A stretch of DNA of 64,000 bases from Tubulanus polymorphus (Eukaryota > Nemertea > Palaeonemertea > Tubulaniformes > Tubulanidae). Each line of letters begins with the position of its first letter. The stretch's first letter is position 1. Shown here one piece after another: positions 57,890 to 64,000 of this stretch. Below the pieces are notes generated by a model, which worked only from the letters and a program-made list of their open reading frames with translations, had not been told where the DNA came from and did no database searches. The position numbers were made by a program, and so were the translations under genes. The stretch is taken from NCBI RefSeq assembly GCF_964204645.1, contig NC_134030.1:1219855-1283854 (forward strand), in the 5' to 3' direction.

Positions 57890-58820
57890 AGGTTTGATGA
57901 TCAAGATAATCACTGATCAAGATTGACAGTTATAATCCATAATTGTTGAACTTGATCAGAGATTTTCAAGATCGATTTTAAGGTGATTCAGAAGTTTAAA
58001 TCTGATGTTTTAATCTCTGGGACTCAGATATTAAATCAATAGATTTTTACTGCTGAATGATCTTCATGTACAGATGAGCTACAATTGTTCCTAGTGTGTT
58101 CTGTTAAGACTGATTAAAGGGTGGAAAAACTTGACTCAAATTCAAATTGAGTCGAGTTTTTCCAAGATAATCTCTGATCAAGATCAGCAGTTACCGGTAT
58201 AATCCATAATTGTTGAACTTGATTGGTGATTTTCAAGATCTGTTTTAAGGTGATTCACAAGTTTAAATCTGATGTTTTAATCTCTGGGTTCCAGATATTA
58301 AATCAATAGATTTTTACTGCTGAATGACCTTCGTGTTCAGATAAGCTACAATTGTTCCTAGTGTGTTCTGTTAAGAAAGGGTGGAAAAACTTGACCCAAA
58401 TTCAAATTGAGTCGAGTTTTTCAAAGATAATCTCTGATCAAGATCGGCAGTTATAATCCATAATTGTTGAACTTGATTGGAGATTTTCGAGAACTGTTTT
58501 TAAGGTGATTCAGAAGTGTGAATCTGATGTTTTAATCTCTGGGTTTCAGAGATTAAATCAATAGGTTTTAACTTCTGAATCACTTCGGGTTTAGGTAAGT
58601 TAAAGTGTTTCCTATTGTAATCTGTTAAACTGATTAAAGGGTGGAAAAAATTGATTCAAATTAATAATCTGAATCACAATTCACAATTAAATGAACTTTT
58701 TTAAGGTGATTCAGAAGTATAAATCTGATGTTTTAATCTCTGGGTTTCAGAGATTAAATCAATAGGCTTTACTTCTGAATGACTGTTAGGTTTTGATAAG
58801 TTGTAAGTTGTTCCTATTGT
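57890..58820. repeat. diverged 230-260-bp repeat with internal hairpins, 4 copies
   Basis: Each unit holds aatctctgggtttcagagat + t (perfect 8-bp stem) and a aaaacttgactcaaattcaa / gagtcgagtttt stem. Copies are progressively diverged. Confidence 0.75.
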
Positions 58821-59150
58821 TTAATGAATTGGTAGAAATTCTATTTTTAGGTGACAGGTCAAATAGATTAGAACAGTAATTTATGCAGAGGTTGAATTAA
58901 TTTAATGTTTGATATACCAAAGAATGGTTTATTGTGAAGATTTAATTAAAATCTTAAATAAAGAGTTGTTCAATTTCATAAATGTTTTGTTTTCGATGAA
59001 GTTTTTTCATTTTCTGGATTTGAGGAATTTGACTTTAAACACATCGGTGGATTCAGCACAGTTCTGTGGACACAGTTTTTGGACCGAGACACAGCTCAAG
59101 ACCCAGTAACAAGTTCAACTGGACTCCATCCCAAAAAACCCTGGGCCCTT
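58820..59150. other. no gene seen
   Basis: A 66-codon ORF (58909-59109) has no supporting signals. Nothing else is seen. Confidence 0.4.
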
Positions 59151-59154
59151 CAAA

Positions 59155-60038
59155 CCTTTAAGTAAGATGCTCACTTACAGATTCATAAAATTGACCCTTA
59201 TTATCTTGTCATCTGCAGAACCATCTCAAGAGGCTTAAACCAAGAATTTCTTGTAATGTTCAACAAATGTGAATTACATTAAGTAATTTTTGAGATCGAC
59301 TAGCACCAGTATTGAGTTTTTTCTAAATCACAGTCTACTTATTTTATATTCATCCACGATTTCATAGCTCTTTAACTATTCAACCCTTTCCCTGATGGGC
59401 CCTGGCCCCAATTGCTGAACCCAGTTCTCCAAGTCTAACGTCTGGGTTTAATGGTTTATCAGAGAATTAATGGATTAATTGGAAATAATCTAACAATCAA
59501 TAAAGTTGTTCTTTTTTGATACGGGCTAGAAGTTGAGGGGCCCGCGCCCCGGGTTTTCTTTAAAGCTTTTGGCATTATCTAGAAAAACAAGTAAAACCTT
59601 TAAGTAAGATGCTCACTTACAGATTCATAAAATTGACCCTTATTATCTTGTCATCTGCAGAACCATCTCAAGAGGCTTAAACCAAGAATTTCTTGTAATG
59701 TTCAACAAATGTGAACTACATTAAGTAATTTTTGAGATCGACTAACACCAGTATTGAGTTTTTTCTAAATCACAGTCTACTTATTTTATATTCATCCACG
59801 ATTTCATAGCTCTTTAACTATTCAACCCTTTCCCTGATGGGCCCTGGCCCCAATTGCTGAACCCAGTTCTCCAAGTCTAACGTCTGGGTTTAATGGTTTA
59901 TCAGAGAATTAATGGATTAATTGGAAATAATCTAACAATCAATAAAGTTGTTCTTTTTTGATACGGGCTAGAAGTTGAGGGGCCCGCGCCCCGGGTTTTC
60001 TTTAAAGCTTTTGGCATTATCTAGAAAAACAAGTAAAA
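59155..60038. repeat. 442-bp direct duplication carrying start-exon copies
   Basis: agtaagatgctcacttacag at 59161 recurs at 59603. Each copy ends (right side) in a minus-strand start-exon copy with ATG at 59575 and 60017 (MPKALKKTRGAG..SSPY). Both keep the acceptor ttgtttttctag but have lost the GTAAGT donor, reading on into unrelated sequence. Confidence 0.85.
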
Positions 60039-60089
60039 ATTATTAAATCATTTGAAAATATATCAGTCAGTCTTATTCTGGTTCAGTGA

Positions 60090-60575
60090 ACTAATTCTCT
60101 ATATGGTGCATTTAGGGGTCCAGGGACACCACATCCACTAATTCTCTATATGGTGCATGTAGGGGTCCAGGGACACCACATCCACTAATTCTCTATACGA
60201 TGCATGTAGGGGTCCAGGGACACCACATCCACTAATTCTCTATACGGTGCATGTAGGGGTCCCGGGACACCACATCCACTAATTCTCTATATGGTGCATG
60301 TAGGGGTCCAGGAACACCACATCCACTAATTCTCTATACGATGCATGTAGGGGTCCAGGGACACCACATCCACTAATTCTCTATATGGTGCGTGTAGGGG
60401 TCCAGGAACACCACATCCACTAATTCTCTATACGATGCATGTAGGGGTCCAGGGACACCACATCCACTAATTCTCTATATGGTGCGTGTAGGGGTCCAGG
60501 AACACCACATCCACTAATTCTCTATACGATGCATGTAGGGGTCCAGGGACACCACATCCACTAATTCTCTATATG
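60090..60575. repeat. 47-bp minisatellite, about 10 copies
   Basis: The same unit and orientation as 20085-21360, directly upstream (minus sense) of the 60017 start-exon copy. A higher-order dimer (cgatgcatg / atggtgcgtg) is visible. Confidence 0.95.
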
Positions 60576-60847
60576 TCGAGGGAGCTCTATCAATCAAGGA
60601 ACAGTCGGCTCACAAGCAGCCCCTGCCCAAAAGGTTTTGACATTATATTTTCAAAAGCTCTAGTTGTTCTGTAGAACCGAGAGCGGAGCTCTGACTTGTT
60701 CCCCTCACTGCTGAGGTCTACTTTCTCTGATTCGCTGATTGGCTTCTCTTTGGTACATTTTAGATGATCAAAAACTAGAAACTGTCATGCGTTTATTCAT
60801 TTGGGTATATGTTAAAATTCTTTTACAGTAATGGCATATTAGGCACA

Positions 60848-61195
60848 TCAAAACAAATCCGGAATTGTCCCCGAACGAAGTGGCTCCCTCCACTCTCCAT
60901 CAGTATGCCGGGCCACCACCTCTACCTCTCGGGCCACTCGATCACTCGCCAGCTTTTTGGCGAGTGAACGAGTGACCGCCCGAGATACGGATGGAGGAGC
61001 AGGAGGAGCAGGACCCGCACCTGCCCCAGCCCCACCACCATCCCTCTTCGGCCTCTTCCTATTTATCCCCTCCCCTTCCTCCCGATTACCTTCGTCAGCC
61101 GCACCATCCGCCGGGACCACTCTTGCTCCTCCTCCCTGCAGAGCCACGACGACCGCAACTGGTACTTTTCGGTTTCTCATGGTTTCCCCACCATC
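60848..61195 (-). pseudogene. copy of gene A terminal exon, open frame
   Basis: The frame is intact from RNRKVPVAVVV through INRKRPKRDGGG and SLAKKLASDRVAREVEVV to IPDLF and stop. It ends 13 codons earlier than gene A because the hairpin part is deleted. The upstream border (ctcttttgaaag) is an acceptor-like string. No matching upstream exon lies in the window, so it is an orphan exon or part of a gene beginning right of the window. Confidence 0.5.
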
Positions 61196-62897
61196 TTTCA
61201 AAAGAGAACTATCAATATATCATTAGCTACAAGGAAATTTTTCAGAAACTTTTTCAGGTCATTCTTTCTTGTATTATTAGCATTTGATTCTCTATATATC
61301 GTCAGAACATGGACTCAGAGTGTTTCTTTAATGGTTAAGAATGTCTCTTTAACCAACATCCCCCTAGCCTGCTTCCTACATATCCCTTCCCTTTCCTCCT
61401 GATTACCTTTGATCCCCACTGCCTAGCAGCTAACAGCTGCTGCTATTTTATCTGGTTTACATGTTTTGCAGATAGTGTCTGTTATGCTATAGTTGTTCTT
61501 TTAATCGTTTAACTTCTTCATCTGAAATTTCATTATTCTAATTTCAGTTTCACGCAGGAAATGGTTCATGAAAATCTGCATTGAGACTGGGACGAAATGT
61601 GCATTGAGACGGATGAAATCTGCATGAACAGAGATATACTTTAAGATCCCCATTTTATCCATCGGAGTGAATGTACATCCACTACTCACAGGTAGCAAAC
61701 CTACAAACGCTAAACACTCATCCCTGGGCCCTGATTCAAAAATAAAAATAAAAGATTAAATTAAGAATTAACATTTTTATGAATCAGTGATCAGTTTCAT
61801 AAAATAATTCCTAAATTAATTTTAGGGGTTTATTATTTCAGATTGAAATGAATTCTTCATGTTTATGCAATTCTCATTATCTTTCATTGCAGCATTTATA
61901 TATTCAATTTTAATCATACATGTGAAATATATAATGTATTTTCAGGGAAACGTAAACAAGAAAGAGAAGGGAAGGGAAGAAAGAGAAAGGAAGGGAAGAA
62001 AGAGAAGGGAAGAAAGAGTTGGATGATTAATGCGCACTTATTCTCCATTCCGAATTCCTGTATTCGACTCTAGGTGATCATCATACGAACGAGATATAGA
62101 AAAAAAACATTACTGAAGTCATCTCTATTTTTTAGTCTCAATTTGTATTTCTAATTCAATTTACTAAGTGTGTAAGTCATCATTTGGATAAGTCGTCACA
62201 TTACTGAAGTCATCTCTATTTTTAGTCTCAATTTGTATTTCTAATTCAATTCACTAAGTGTGTAAGTCATCATTTGGATAAGTCGTCACATTACTGAAGT
62301 CATCTCTATTTTTTAGTCTCAATTTGTATTTCTAATTCAATTCACTAAGTGTGTAAGTCATCATTTGGATAAGTCGTCACATTATTGAAGTCATCTCTAT
62401 TTTGAAGTCTCAATTAGTATTCAGTTTACTTCAGATAACGTAATTTGGTTTAATCACAAGTCGTCAACATTATAATCAATGTAACTACAGTGACTACATT
62501 ATTGTCCTTTTATTGAGAAATTTATGTTAATTTTTGATTTCTGGGATAAATCAAAATTCAAATGTTATCATTTTTTGTATCAAAAATTGTAAAAAATTGA
62601 ATAATTTGTGTGCTATTGAAACATTCAGTTATGGGGAGTTTTAAGCTCAGAAAACTTTGAGCCTGTTTATACAAGTGTTGTAACAAGTGTTGAACAATTC
62701 AAAGATCATGTTTTTTATACTTTGTCATGTTAGAAAAAATGTTTTCTAGTATATTGATGTTTCTAAAAAAACATATGATTCAACTTTAAAAGGCCAACAA
62801 GCCTTCTAATAAAACTAGTTTGTCATATATATATATATATATATATATATATTACTTGGTCATTGTCAAGTTTTTTAAAAAATATTTTGGTTTTCTC

Positions 62898-63177
62898 AGC
62901 TTTCTCTGGTGGAAATTTCTTCGTGGAATTCCTCTTCTATACAAGTTCCTCCTCAGACTGTTTTTATGCGAGAATTTATAACAACCGGATCCTCAGAAAA
63001 TGGTCGGAGTGCCAAGTCTTCGATTTAAGATCACCAGTCTTATCTGAGACCATAAGTTCACTAGCAAGTTTCACTAGCGATTCCAACAGCTATAGGATGG
63101 AACAGTATTATTATATAGGTCACCACTGTGCAATTGAGCCCAGATCATCAGAAAAAGATAAAAGTGAAGATATGTGA
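62898..63177 (+). CDS. duplicate of the 26328-26607 candidate exon
   Basis: Differs by two substitutions inside the block. Same acceptor (ggttttctcag) and same frame ambiguity. Confidence 0.3.
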
Positions 63178-63907
63178 TGGGATTCATTGAAAATTTTGCA
63201 TATATAATTAATTCATTGAACTACTTAATTTGTATGATTTATTTTTTGGGAATTTTCGAATTTGTCATCAATAACTAGTATATATTTCTTTTCAAGTTGT
63301 GAGCGATCTAGTTCTCTGTCGACCCATTGAAAATGAATCGACTCTGAACTGTAGAACTGGACCCAGGGAGCTGAATCTCGCGTGCCACAGCAAGATACAG
63401 AGCTCTTCAATGTCTTAACCGTCAGGTGCTGCCCCTAAACAAATCAATAGGGGTAAATCTGTGAACTAACTTACAGCTCGCTTGCCAGAGTAGAATGATA
63501 GCGAGCTGTCTAAAATCTTGAACCGTCTAGTGCTGCCCCTTAATCGATATGTATCGGAAAAGTGAATTTATTACTCGCATGCCACAGTAGTTGAGTAGTT
63601 GGAACATCATGATAGACTCGTTTTTCTGTGCAGCTATAACGGGAACTATTTCAGATCTGATAATGAATATAAACTCAGTCACAGTTCGATAACAAACGCC
63701 GCTGGGTGAAATTGATGTAAACAAATAATCGTGTTGAAATTGAATTTAGTTTAAGATATATTTTCGTGGTAGTTTTTATTTTCAAACGATGAAACCATAT
63801 TAAATACATCCCTGTTTAAGTGGGGATTTTGAGTTTTGGTCCTTTCCGTATCTTCTAGAAACATCAAGTAGAAAGGCATTAACTGAACCCTATGTCTTTA
63901 ACTTCAG

Positions 63908-64000
63908 GAGTCTATATGGAGTTTTCGGATGCCTCTTTTCCTCACTTCTTGCATTCGTCACTATTAGAAATCCGGACAAACTGAATTCAGTTCGACGAGG
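63908..64000 (+). CDS. duplicate of the 27366 candidate exon, partial
   Basis: Acceptor tctttaacttcag and the first 31 codons are the same as at 27366. The window ends inside it. Confidence 0.35.

Larger units (their letters stand above)
60585..64000. repeat. segmental duplication, copy 2 (cut by window end)
   Basis: Matches 22925-27460 in direct orientation. A longer (TA)n at 62826, fewer 91-bp units (62108-62410) and one instead of two terminal-exon copies distinguish it. Confidence 0.9.

Noticed and set aside
58909-59109. 66-codon ORF MIYQRMVYCEDLIKI..
   Set aside because: AT-rich, hydrophobic and Phe/Leu-rich by base composition, with no splice or start support.

Overview
The window is animal (metazoan) nuclear DNA. 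Short exons sit between long introns with GT..AG borders. There are (CAA/CAG)n coding repeats, many minisatellites, a decayed tRNA-type SINE, MITE-like foldbacks and the remains of a DIRS-type (tyrosine-recombinase) retrotransposon. The repeat types suggest a marine invertebrate, possibly a lophotrochozoan, but nothing here fixes the species. There is no prokaryotic gene, operon or CRISPR array. More than a quarter of the window is tandem repeat.

Layout. 1-12 kb: a possible coding tail, minisatellites, two foldbacks, two candidate small spliced genes (5441-6050; 9043-9753), a SINE relic and an unexplained 182-codon minus-strand ORF (11512-12060). 12.5-24.3 kb: a minus-strand locus ('gene B') with a long array of duplicated start-codon exons. 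28.3-51.3 kb: a plus-strand gene ('gene A'), whose coding exons join in frame from 32168 to 51214 and predict 344 residues. Its largest intron (11 kb) holds four minisatellite blocks, a DIRS remnant and about 60 copies of a 63-bp satellite. 51.3-59 kb: tandem-repeat blocks, one candidate small minus-strand gene (54487-54771) and a repeated exon-like unit. 59-64 kb: more start-exon copies and a second copy of the segment at 22.9-27.5 kb, running off the window end.

Central observation. Genes A and B are paralogous, head to head on opposite strands, and share introns as well as exons, so they arose by inverted segmental duplication. The 66-69-nt exon (R-FRREEFVR-FLPE) and the following exon (ECPFG-LV-EFKRNLVPDRI) are well conserved. 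The rest is low complexity (Q, S, P) and basic. I recognise no known family, so 'nuclear, basic, intrinsically disordered' is inference from composition only. Gene B lacks the basic C-terminal exon, has several exon pairs joined where gene A has introns, and carries at least fourteen copies of the start-codon exon. Extra copies of the C-terminal exon lie on the minus strand upstream of gene B and again at 60.8 kb. The locus looks like a fast-rearranging gene family built by repeated duplication of exon-sized units.
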